From: JAWPMV01 sp038527215
Lineage (GTDB): Bacteria > Bacteroidota > Bacteroidia > J057
Direction of reading: 5' to 3'
DNA: 64,000 nt
NCBI GenBank assembly: GCA_038527215.1
Contig: JBCBGC010000028.1
Coordinates: 1 to 64,000 of the forward strand
The notes under the pieces are model-generated. The model was given only the letters and a program-made list of their open reading frames with translations, was not told where the DNA came from and made no database searches. A program made the translations under genes and the position numbers. Below, piece after piece: positions 18,016-24,463 of this stretch. Position 1 is the first letter of the stretch. The number at the start of each line of letters is the position of its first letter.

Positions 18016-18251
18016 TTAGCGGTTTTGTGGATTTTGCATCCTACGGGCTCGCACTTCGTACATGGGTTCGTCAAAAACGTCCCACTCACCATCTGCATCG
18101 AAATCGACATAATAAAGACAATCTATGGGATGTGGAGCTTGGCAGATTACATTTTCCGAGACGGTTTGCCCCTGCATGCCCGGATAGGCACCCCAAGAAA
18201 AAATATAGCCATGACTCCCAGGAACAGGAGATACCTCATCTTCATTTTCAT
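18016..18251 (-). pseudogene. Small exported peptide gene with apparent frameshift
   Basis: On the minus strand ATG 18251 opens a perfect signal peptide (MKMKMRYLLFLGVMAIFFLG, ending near PIRAC), but this frame stops at 18147 after 34 codons. A second frame overlaps it and, from about 18195 to the stop at 18016, reads like mature protein: GQTVSENVICQAPHPIDCLY then YVDFDADGEWDVFDEPMYEV. It has no signal of its own; its first Met is at 18177. One missing base in or before CATGCAGGGGCAAACC would join the two into a peptide of about 78 residues with two Cys. This may be a real frameshift, a sequencing error or programmed slippage. It sits directly upstream of the minus-strand propeller gene, where a peptide is expected. 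Confidence 0.5.
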
Positions 18252-18259
18252 GTTAGAAA

Positions 18260-18487
18260 CTATTTACTTTTTGCAATAAGCGGCTTAATATCTGAGCGTT
18301 TAGGCACAATGAGCCAATGAATTTCGCCCCTGGGGCCTACCACTTTCTTTTCACACATCTCCTCACTTTGATATTCACATATTCTGATGACCTCAGAAGA
18401 TGGCGAGGGCGGCGTAAACATCGTGAGGAACAAACCGAGGCCTAATAGGGCCCGCTGCATATTGAGATTGAATAATATATTCATCAT
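18260..18487 (-). CDS. Small exported Cys-containing peptide, 75 residues
   Basis: The protein starts MMNILFNLNMQRALLGLGLF, with a signal-like hydrophobic segment (10-24), and its mature part contains the pair RICEYQSEEMCEKK and a basic C-terminus. I do not recognise a family. Its start is preceded by AAGGAGG (18492-18498), a strong Shine-Dalgarno that is unusual in this phylum and lies very close to the first ATG, so the second ATG or Met10 may be used. It heads the minus-strand set peptide, frameshifted peptide, propeller, thioredoxin-like protein, which mirrors the plus-strand cassettes. Confidence 0.55.
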   Translation of the reverse strand: MMNILFNLNMQRALLGLGLFLTMFTPPSPSSEVIRICEYQSEEMCEKKVVGPRGEIHWLIVPKRSDIKPLIAKSK

Positions 18488-18543
18488 ACCTCCTTAGAAG
18501 TGAAACATGCATCCTGGCTTTTTTTCATTCAGGATACAGGAGG

Positions 18544-18551
18544 TATATTTG
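18544..18551 (+). promoter_or_regulatory. Candidate -7 box TATATTTG
   Basis: Exact match to the Bacteroidota -7 element TAnnTTTG, inside the AT-rich stretch and pointing toward the first plus-strand cassette, 365 bp before its peptide gene. No good -33 TTTG is seen at 19-21 bp, only a T-tract. Confidence 0.3.
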
Positions 18552-18613
18552 GAGAATAATACTTCTAATAAATAAAATATTTTTCAAAAAAAAAAAACCC
18601 CTCCTCTCAACGA

Positions 18614-18656
18614 CTATCCACAGGCTATCCACACTTTTTCCACGAGTTTATCCACA
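18614..18656 (+). other. Cluster of four phased DnaA-box-like sites beside an AT-rich tract (oriC-like)
   Basis: CTATCCACA (18614), CTATCCACA (18625), TTTTCCACG (18636) and TTATCCACA (18648) lie in the same orientation with centre spacing of 11, 11 and 12 bp. The last is a perfect match to the DnaA-box consensus TTATNCACA and the others have one or two mismatches. A strongly AT-rich segment (18541-18597, with a run of 12 A) lies to the left, and a second AT-rich segment (18688-18745) to the right. Genes diverge on both sides. This is the appearance of a small origin or DnaA-binding regulatory element. No dnaA, rpmH, gidA or similar origin marker is in the window. Confidence 0.45.
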
Positions 18657-18687
18657 TCCTCAACCCCAAACCTCTTCACCACCTAGA

Positions 18688-18915
18688 TAGTTTTTTAGGA
18701 AAAATCACTTAGCTTGTTGCAAAGTCCAGGCAAAAAAAATTAACTAGTAACTCACCTCCAGCCTTAGGCCATCCGGCCAGGGCTCCTCTGTCATAAACCT
18801 CCCTTTCGGTAGCTCCAGCTGCCTATGCTTTTTGGCTATAGTACCAGGCCTCATGGGCCGGGCTGTGCATACGTATGCGTTTTTGTTAGATATTTTAACT
18901 ATTAATTCTTGCGAC
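18688..18915 (+). ncRNA. Structured cassette leader, copy 1
   Basis: About 228 nt before the first peptide gene are highly similar to 20304-20529, and the first part also to 21916-22002. Conserved palindromes are GGCCATCCGGCC (18767-18778), GGTAGCTCCAGCTGCC (18808-18823) and GCATACGTATGC (18867-18878). The second differs from copy 2 (ending AGCTACC) by one change that turns an A-U into a G-U pair, leaving the stem intact. A conserved TTGCAAAGTCC lies near the 5' end. Just upstream, 18660-18690 resembles the 3' end of a propeller gene (proline-codon rich, then TAG), so a lost cassette may have preceded it. A cis-acting RNA leader is inferred. Confidence 0.5.
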
Positions 18916-19173
18916 ATGAAAAATTCTATCCAGCTGGGGCTGGCAGGGCTGATCTTTATGGCTTTTTTCGGCCTCAGCCTAAACCAGCATCTTAGGGCGT
19001 GTAGCCTGAGTTGCGTTTCTAATGGGATGTTAACAATCTACACTTGTCCTCCCGGAAGAAAGTGCAAAGAAGTTACCAAAGATGGGGAAGCGGGCTTGAG
19101 TTGTGGTCGACTCTGGAACAAAGACATATTCACGTGTCAAGGTACCGGTTCTGGATCTAAAGGTAATGTGTAA
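18916..19173 (+). CDS. Exported six-Cys peptide, cassette 1
   Basis: The 85-residue precursor starts MKNSIQLGLAGLIFMAFFGL, a signal peptide that is identical in cassette 2 through residue 28 (NQHLRAC). The mature part has six Cys in the order CSLSC, TCPPGRKC, LSCG and FTCQG and ends GSKGNV. The first 30 residues being the most conserved, with a variable Cys-rich body, matches the layout of Bacteroidota NVEALA-type peptides, although no NVEALA motif is present. I chose ATG 18916 because the upstream in-frame sequence (from 18832) lies in the palindromic leader. The partner propeller gene starts 63 nt downstream, after an 18-bp palindrome. The function is unknown; a secreted signal, bacteriocin or surface-attached peptide are all possible. 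Confidence 0.75.
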   Translation: MKNSIQLGLAGLIFMAFFGLSLNQHLRACSLSCVSNGMLTIYTCPPGRKCKEVTKDGEAGLSCGRLWNKDIFTCQGTGSGSKGNV

Positions 19174-19187
19174 GTGCTAAATGCAGT

Positions 19188-19205
19188 GGGATGAGCGCTC
19201 ATCCC
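19188..19205. terminator. Perfect 18-bp palindrome between peptide and propeller, cassette 1
   Basis: GGGATGAGCGCTCATCCC is fully self-complementary and follows the peptide stop by 14 nt. Here it is followed by ATTTG rather than a T-tract, so termination may be weak; the same element in cassette 2 has A4 before and T7 after it. Confidence 0.6.
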
Positions 19206-19235
19206 ATTTGCCTACCAAACCCTATTGTTTTGCTT

Positions 19236-20306
19236 ATGAGATATTCAGTTTCTGTCTTCCTTTTCCTTTCCATCCTTGGATGTATGGAGTCCGCCCCCAA
19301 AGTGCTCCCAACTTCTAAGGAATTACAACCGATCAAAGTCATCGAGAAGTTCCATGATTCTACCTACTTTGGTTTCTTATCATGGATGACCGCTACAGAT
19401 GACCACATATTCATTTCTGATCACCATGAGAATCACATCTTGATGCTGGATCATGACTTGAGTTTCATTAGAACCCTGGGCCGAAAAGGAAGAGGACCAG
19501 GAGAGCTCAATGGTCCGAACTTTCTTGCAACTACCGAGGATGAACTTTGGATAGAAAATGCTGGCAATCGTCGATTCGAAATATTCTCTCTTTCAGGTAC
19601 CTATCAAAGATCCTGGATCCCCCCCCAACAGCCAGGAGGCTTTGGGATAGATGGGCCATTTGCAGTTGATAAACAGGGAAATTTTTGGGTCTGCAATCGC
19701 TACGGAGAAGAGCCATTAGTACAAATTTCTTCCTTAACACAAATGGTGCACAGGTTTCCTACCCAACCAGCCAGAGACGAACAGTTCTTTCGCAGTGGGG
19801 GATTGTTCCTTTCCTCATCCAACCACTTGCTTCTAGTGAAAGGCATGGATGGGAAGTTAGAAAAATATAACCTTGACGGCAGGCTATTGGAGAGTATGGA
19901 CCTCAGCTTCATCCCATCCGTAAGGCGAGTATTGAATCATGTTCTCCATAACCTGAAAAAGGAAAGTTATGGGGGAGAGTTAGAAGTTTTTGCTTCGATT
20001 CTCGCACCTGTAGCCTACTTTAAGAATCAGTTATTTATTTGGAGTGCTAACCTACCCGAGGAGGACATTTTCACAGACAAAGAAGGCAGGCAAAATGACT
20101 TATTCGTCTTTGAGGTTCATCCAAAGCTCACCCTTAAGCAGCATTTTGTCCTACAAATGTCTGATCCGGATGATGTGGCACAACCTACCGTTCAGGCCGC
20201 CTGTGTATTTTCTCATCGGCAGAAAACTTATGTCCTTGTCTCCTCCTATAACACGGAACTTTTATACCTCTACGAACTCCCCCAAACCCTTCCATTATCG
20301 AAATAG
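19236..20306 (+). CDS. 6-bladed beta-propeller lipoprotein, cassette 1
   Basis: The 356-residue lipoprotein starts at ATG 19236 (MRYSVSVFLFLSILGCMES, lipobox Cys); an earlier in-frame ATG at 19191 lies inside the terminator palindrome and is unlikely. Family marks are WMTATDDHIFISDHH, then GRKGRGPGELNGPNF (the propeller signature shared by all four homologues here), repeated D-x-x-G-x-x strands, and the C-terminal LYLYELPQTLP. It is probably carried on the outer membrane. It is paired with the six-Cys peptide gene just upstream, and its ending is followed at once by the next leader. A role as receptor, chaperone or immunity partner for the peptide is inference. Confidence 0.82.
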   Translation: MRYSVSVFLFLSILGCMESAPKVLPTSKELQPIKVIEKFHDSTYFGFLSWMTATDDHIFISDHHENHILMLDHDLSFIRTLGRKGRGPGELNGPNFLATTEDELWIENAGNRRFEIFSLSGTYQRSWIPPQQPGGFGIDGPFAVDKQGNFWVCNRYGEEPLVQISSLTQMVHRFPTQPARDEQFFRSGGLFLSSSNHLLLVKGMDGKLEKYNLDGRLLESMDLSFIPSVRRVLNHVLHNLKKESYGGELEVFASILAPVAYFKNQLFIWSANLPEEDIFTDKEGRQNDLFVFEVHPKLTLKQHFVLQMSDPDDVAQPTVQAACVFSHRQKTYVLVSSYNTELLYLYELPQTLPLSK

Positions 20307-20529
20307 TTTTTCTATAAAAACCAATCAAACTATTGCAAAGTCCAAAAAAAAAATTAACTAGTAGTTCACCTCCACCCATAGGCCATCCGGCCGTTGTTCC
20401 TCTGTTATAAACCTTCTTTCCGGTAGCTCCAGCTACCTATGCTTTTTGGCTATCGTGCCAGGCTTTTTGGGCCGGGCTGTGCATACGTATGCGTTCTTAT
20501 TAGATGGTTTAACCATTAATTCTCACGAC
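20304..20529 (+). ncRNA. Structured cassette leader, copy 2
   Basis: This is the second copy of the leader, beginning at the stop codon of the cassette 1 propeller. Palindromes lie at 20381-20392 (GGCCATCCGGCC), 20422-20437 (GGTAGCTCCAGCTACC, perfect 7-bp stem) and 20481-20492 (GCATACGTATGC). The conserved TTGCAAAGTCC lies at 20333-20343. The similarity to copy 1 is as high as that of the coding signal peptide, though no protein is needed to explain it. Confidence 0.5.
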
Positions 20530-20793
20530 ATGAAAAATTCTATCCAGCTGGGGCTGGCAGGGCTGATCTTTATGGCTTTTTTCGGACTCAGCCTAAACCA
20601 GCATCTTAGGGCGTGTAGTCTCACCTGCGCCAACGGAAAATTCTCTCAGATCAGCGTCTCGGTGTATAGCTGTGCACCGGGGAAGAAGTGCAAAGAGATA
20701 ACCCATCAAGGGGAGCCTGGGCTCAAGTGTGGCAAGGTAGGAGGGAAAAAATACAATTGTTCCACCTTAGGGGCCCAAAAGGGTAATGCCTAA
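20530..20793 (+). CDS. Exported six-Cys peptide, cassette 2
   Basis: The 87-residue precursor has the same signal peptide as cassette 1 and a mature part with six Cys at equivalent places: CSLTC, SCAPGKKC, LKCG and YNCST, ending GAQKGNA. Outside the Cys, glycines and the KKCKEIT-type stretch, the mature sequences differ, so the body diversifies while the export signal is held. The start is ATG 20530, as in copy 1. The pair with the propeller at 20851 is separated by a palindromic terminator. Even cysteine number and likely extracytoplasmic location suggest three disulfides, which is inference. Confidence 0.75.
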   Translation: MKNSIQLGLAGLIFMAFFGLSLNQHLRACSLTCANGKFSQISVSVYSCAPGKKCKEITHQGEPGLKCGKVGGKKYNCSTLGAQKGNA

Positions 20794-20807
20794 AGAAAAA
20801 CCGTGCG

Positions 20808-20836
20808 AAAAGGGATGAGCGCTCATCCCTTTTTTT
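20808..20836 (+). terminator. Intrinsic terminator between peptide and propeller, cassette 2
   Basis: The perfect palindrome GGGATGAGCGCTCATCCC (20812-20829) is flanked by A4 and T7, a textbook intrinsic terminator. It lies 15 nt before the propeller ATG. It would let the peptide be made in large excess over the propeller, which depends on read-through. Confidence 0.8.
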
Positions 20837-20850
20837 AACCTTACTTATTT

Positions 20851-21918
20851 ATGAAAATTCTTCTCTACGTACTAGCCCTGCTCAGCCTTTTTTCCTGCCA
20901 GGAAACCCATTCCCCGGCTTTACCTTTTGTACAACAGGTTCTCCCCACTCAGGTATTAGACCAGATAGGCGACAGTCTATACTTGGGATACCTCCGGTGG
21001 ATGACTGCCTCAGAGGACCATATCTTTATCTCTGATCATCACGAGGATCACGTCATCATGCTGGATCACGACCTGAACCTGGTCAAGGTGCTGGGCAGAG
21101 AAGGACGAGGGCCGGGAGAGTTTAATGGGCCAGCTTTTTCAGCTGTGGGGCAGGGGCAGCTTTGGATCGACGATCCTGGCAATATCAGGTTTCAGGTCTA
21201 TTCTCTAGATGGAGATTTTCTAAAGACCGTCCCTATCAATCATATCGAGGACCAAATCGGAACCTTTGGCACCTTTGCCATCGATCATAAAGGTTTTATC
21301 TGGCTCTCGAATGATGAAGGAGAAAAACCTCTGGTCAGGATGGACCAGGAAGGAAAAGTAGTAGCTCGCTATCCGGTCCAGCCAGCCCTTTATCCTGGAT
21401 ATACCCACACCGCCCACTTGATGACCTCCTCCCAGCAGCATTTGATTAGCATGCGCTTAATGGATGGCCTGTTGGAAAAATTTGACCTAAACGGCCAGCT
21501 CATTGAGCAACTGGATCTAGGCCTGCTCCTGGGCATGGACTCAACTTTTGAGGCGGTCAACCAATACCTGGCCAGCCAGCAAGTGGATTTTGTACGCCAG
21601 TATGCAGACATCTTTACTCCTGCTTTCATTTTTCAGGATCAGCTCTTTGTGTGCCAATTCATAACTGACAGAGAAACAATCCGCACCCGTCAAGAAGGCA
21701 GTGCAAATAATCTGCTCGTTTTCGACCTTTACCCTCAATTCCAACTCCGGCATAGATACAAACTCCTTATGCCTCAGGAAGCTGAAGGAGATGGAGCCTT
21801 GGTTGAAGCAGCACTAGCTTTTGAAAAGGAGGGCAAAACCTTCCTACTCGCTGCTTCCTATATGAGTGAACTGCTTTACCTCTACGAACTCCCTCAAACT
21901 ACTCCACCACCCAAATAG
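20851..21918 (+). CDS. 6-bladed beta-propeller lipoprotein, cassette 2
   Basis: The 355-residue lipoprotein has signal MKILLYVLALLSLFSCQE with lipobox Cys16. It is a close paralogue of the cassette 1 propeller: RWMTASEDHIFISDHHEDHV, GREGRGPGEFNGPAF and the end LLYLYELPQTTPPPK. The middle region (residues about 200-280) differs most between the paralogues, as would be expected if it meets the variable peptide; that link is inference. It lies downstream of the peptide terminator, and leader copy 3 begins at its stop codon. Confidence 0.85.
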   Translation: MKILLYVLALLSLFSCQETHSPALPFVQQVLPTQVLDQIGDSLYLGYLRWMTASEDHIFISDHHEDHVIMLDHDLNLVKVLGREGRGPGEFNGPAFSAVGQGQLWIDDPGNIRFQVYSLDGDFLKTVPINHIEDQIGTFGTFAIDHKGFIWLSNDEGEKPLVRMDQEGKVVARYPVQPALYPGYTHTAHLMTSSQQHLISMRLMDGLLEKFDLNGQLIEQLDLGLLLGMDSTFEAVNQYLASQQVDFVRQYADIFTPAFIFQDQLFVCQFITDRETIRTRQEGSANNLLVFDLYPQFQLRHRYKLLMPQEAEGDGALVEAALAFEKEGKTFLLAASYMSELLYLYELPQTTPPPK

Positions 21919-22080
21919 TTTTTCAAAAAAATCTCTTGACTTATTGCAAAGTCCAGGTAAAAACTAAATAGTGCTTCACCTCCACCCTTAGGCCATCCGG
22001 CCAAGGGTTTGCTGCCCGCCCCTGAAATAGGTGCTACCCTCCAAGGTATGTTCATGGGCTTTTGGGTCTTGTTGGGGGTG
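21916..22080 (+). pseudogene. Truncated cassette leader, copy 3, with peptide gene lost
   Basis: The first 87 nt match the other leaders, with TTGCAAAGTCCAGG (21945-21958) and GGCCATCCGGCC (21991-22002). After that the similarity fades, the second and third palindromes are gone, and no six-Cys peptide gene lies before the next propeller gene at 22132. A deletion or replacement of the leader end and peptide is inferred. Confidence 0.5.
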
Positions 22081-22131
22081 TTGTTCCCTTTTTTACGAGA
22101 AGATTTTTTTACCCCGAAATGGTGAATAAGC

Positions 22132-23175
22132 ATGAAAAAACTCGTTTATATCCTTAGCTGCTCATTCCTAATAGCTTGTTTGAAAAACGGACAGGTCAGT
22201 CTCCCTAATCCAAGGCATCTAAATCCCACTCACACCATTGAAAACTGGTCAGATAGCATTTTTGTGGGATACCTAAGTCATATCGTCTCCGGTTCCTAGT
22301 ATCATTTCCTCTCTGATCACCACGCAAATCGAGTGCTGGTCCCCAACCATGAGCTTGAGTTGGTCAACCAGATCGGAGGCAGCGGTAGAGGCCCGGGGGA
22401 AGTAAATCGCCCCTCTTTTTTATCCATCTCCAACCAACGCTTATATGTCCTGGATGGAGGAAACAATCGTTATAACACCTATGAGCTTGACGGAACCTAC
22501 CGGGGCCAGATCCAATTAACAGATGCCCCTGGCAGCGCTACCATTGACGGGGGTTTTACCGTATCCGCTGATGGGCATATTTGGCTTTCTACCAGAGAAG
22601 AGGACCACCCTTTGCTCAGATTTGATGGAGAGGGGACATTTTTCGCCAGCTACCCCATTCCCTCTAGCCCTCATCCGATCTATCATCATACCAGCCACTT
22701 GCTCACGACAGACCAGCAGGATCTTCTTTCCATTCGGATGATGGACGCTAGCCTGGAGAGATTCAACCAGGAGGGAGAATTGATGGATCAGATGGACCTT
22801 AGCGTCTATCCCGAAATCCGCCGAACCCACAAGGCGCTGGATATAACCCTCGCTTCAGAACCTGACTTGAACAATGTCTTCGCTCCAGTTCTGGTTAATG
22901 CCGCCTATTGTCAAGGGAAATTATTTATCCTAACCGCTCTGCTAGACGAAAACAGCTCCCTTTCTTCTCCTCAGGGGAATATTAATCATGTGTTGGTGTG
23001 CAAGGTTTATCCTTCCTTCCGCCTTACAGACTACCTTATTCTCGACATGCCTCACGAAATCGAGGCGGAACACATCATCGAAGGCTTTTCTGCTTATGAA
23101 AGGGAGGGAACCATTCATTTTCTCGTCACCTCCTTCAACTCAAATCTCATCTACGCATATCAATACACCCCCTAA
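22132..23175 (+). pseudogene. 6-bladed beta-propeller lipoprotein with in-frame TAG, cassette 3
   Basis: From ATG 22132 the frame gives a good lipoprotein signal (MKKLVYILSCSFLIAC) and homologous sequence to codon 55, then a TAG at 22297-22299. The frame then continues without other defects to the normal end at 23175 (348 codons). The stop falls at the Asp/Glu of the TASEDHIF motif seen in the other copies; the next residues read YHFLSDHHANRV, and GSGRGPGEVNRPSF follows. It is thus a single recent nonsense change, a sequencing error or, less likely, stop read-through. With the peptide gene missing in this cassette, loss of function of both partners is the simplest reading. Internal initiation at 22333 would not restore export. 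Confidence 0.75.
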
Positions 23176-23252
23176 TTCCCCCATTTCCCCGCGAAAAATC
23201 ACTTCCTCCTTACGTTCCCTCAATAGAGGCTTTCCCTCCCGACATTTTCTGT

Positions 23253-23260
23253 TACTTTTG
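23253..23260 (+). promoter_or_regulatory. Promoter -7 box TACTTTTG for ddl
   Basis: Exact TAnnTTTG match. A weak -33 element TTTC lies 18 bp upstream. It implies a leader of about 95 nt before ddl. Confidence 0.45.
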
Positions 23261-23290
23261 CCTGCAAGCTTCCGGCCTGGGGCAGGAGGC

Positions 23291-23324
23291 GCAGGTTCCG
23301 CATAGGTGGCGAACCTGCTTTTTT
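23291..23324 (+). terminator. Hairpin with T-tract in the ddl leader
   Basis: GCAGGTTC pairs with GAACCTGC across a 12-nt loop and is followed by six T. It lies between the candidate ddl promoter and the ATG at 23363, so it may be an attenuator for ddl, or it may end transcription from the propeller locus. A second small hairpin, CTCCCCTGAGGGAG, follows at 23332. Confidence 0.6.
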
Positions 23325-23362
23325 CAGCAAACTCCCCTGAGGGAGGCTAACGGACAAAAAAC

Positions 23363-24454
23363 ATGGCATCCACACCCATTATTCTGCTATTCGGGGGCTC
23401 CTCGCCAGAGCATGAAATCTCTATCCGATCCGCGCGCAACATCTACGAGGCCATGGACCGGAATACCTACGCCATTCAGCTGGTCGGCATCGCCAAGAAC
23501 GGCCAGTGGTATGCCTTACCAGATGATTTTCTTCCTGCGGGAAAAAGCGATATCGCCGCCGAAGGCCAACCCATCTGCCTGGTGCCGGGCAGTCAGGAAG
23601 CCCCTATCCGCTACCTGGATGGCAAGCCTTTCCCTCGTCCCGAAGCCGTATTTTGTATCAATCACGGACCCTTTGGAGAAGATGGCAGCCTGCAGGGCAT
23701 TCTGCGACACCTTGGTTTGCCTTTCGTAGGGCCGGACGTATTGGGCTCTGCCGTGGCCATGGATAAGGATGTATGCAAAAGGCTGCTCCGGGAAGCAGAC
23801 CTGAAGGTAGCCGAAGGCCTGACCTTCCGCTATTATGAAAAGGATGCCATTGATTATGCGGCCGTCCGCAATCGCCTGGGATCGCCGCTCTTTATCAAAC
23901 CCGCTAATATGGGCTCCTCTGTAGGCGTGAGCAAGGCCGAGAATAAAGCCGAATTTGACGCGGCTGTAGCCGAGGCTTTTCGCTACGACCACAAAATCAT
24001 CGTAGAAGAAGCCATCGTAGGTCGAGAACTAGAATGTGCGGTACTCGGCAACGGGCAGGTCGCCACTACTTCCATCGGTGAAGTGGCCATGACCCAGGCC
24101 ACCGATGCGGAACTCTACGACTATGCCTCCAAATATTTGAGTGATACTGCTGCCGACATCCTCATCCCGGCCCCTGACCTCGATAACCAGACCTTGGCCA
24201 AGCTCATGCTCGTCGCCAAAAACGCTTACCTGGCCCTGGAATGCGAAGGCATGAGCCGGGTGGATATGTTTTTGACTGAGGACGGAGCTGTGTATGTGAA
24301 CGAAGTCAATACCCTGCCGGGCTTTACCAGCATCAGCATGTACCCCAAGCTCTGGGAGCAGGCAGGAACCCCTTACAATGAGCTGATTGATGAGCTGATC
24401 AAGCTGGCCATAGAGCGGGGGAAACGCACCGCAAAGCTGGAGAAAAGTTTGTAA
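23363..24454 (+). CDS. ddl: D-alanine--D-alanine ligase
   Basis: The 363-residue cytoplasmic ATP-grasp enzyme joins two D-Ala for peptidoglycan precursor synthesis. Ddl marks: LFGGSSPEHEISIRSARNI at the N-terminus (catalytic Glu and neighbouring Ser), NHGPFGEDGSLQGIL, PFVGPDVLGSAVAMDK, FIKPANMGSSVGVSK, EEAIVGRELECAVLG, and the Mg-binding end VNEVNTLPGFTSISMYPKL. The length is usual. recR follows after 9 nt, so the two are probably co-transcribed. A candidate attenuator lies in its leader. Confidence 0.97.
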   Translation: MASTPIILLFGGSSPEHEISIRSARNIYEAMDRNTYAIQLVGIAKNGQWYALPDDFLPAGKSDIAAEGQPICLVPGSQEAPIRYLDGKPFPRPEAVFCINHGPFGEDGSLQGILRHLGLPFVGPDVLGSAVAMDKDVCKRLLREADLKVAEGLTFRYYEKDAIDYAAVRNRLGSPLFIKPANMGSSVGVSKAENKAEFDAAVAEAFRYDHKIIVEEAIVGRELECAVLGNGQVATTSIGEVAMTQATDAELYDYASKYLSDTAADILIPAPDLDNQTLAKLMLVAKNAYLALECEGMSRVDMFLTEDGAVYVNEVNTLPGFTSISMYPKLWEQAGTPYNELIDELIKLAIERGKRTAKLEKSL

Positions 24455-24463
24455 CTTTACTTT

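Noticed and set aside
18832..18915. 28-codon N-terminal extension of the six-Cys peptides (also 20446-20529)
   Set aside because: Open in both copies, but it places a non-hydrophobic stretch before a perfect signal peptide and coincides with the palindromic leader; RNA conservation explains it better.
22333..23175. Independent 280-residue gene starting at the internal ATG
   Set aside because: It would lack the signal peptide and first blade; the homologous N-terminus lies in the same frame upstream of a single TAG.
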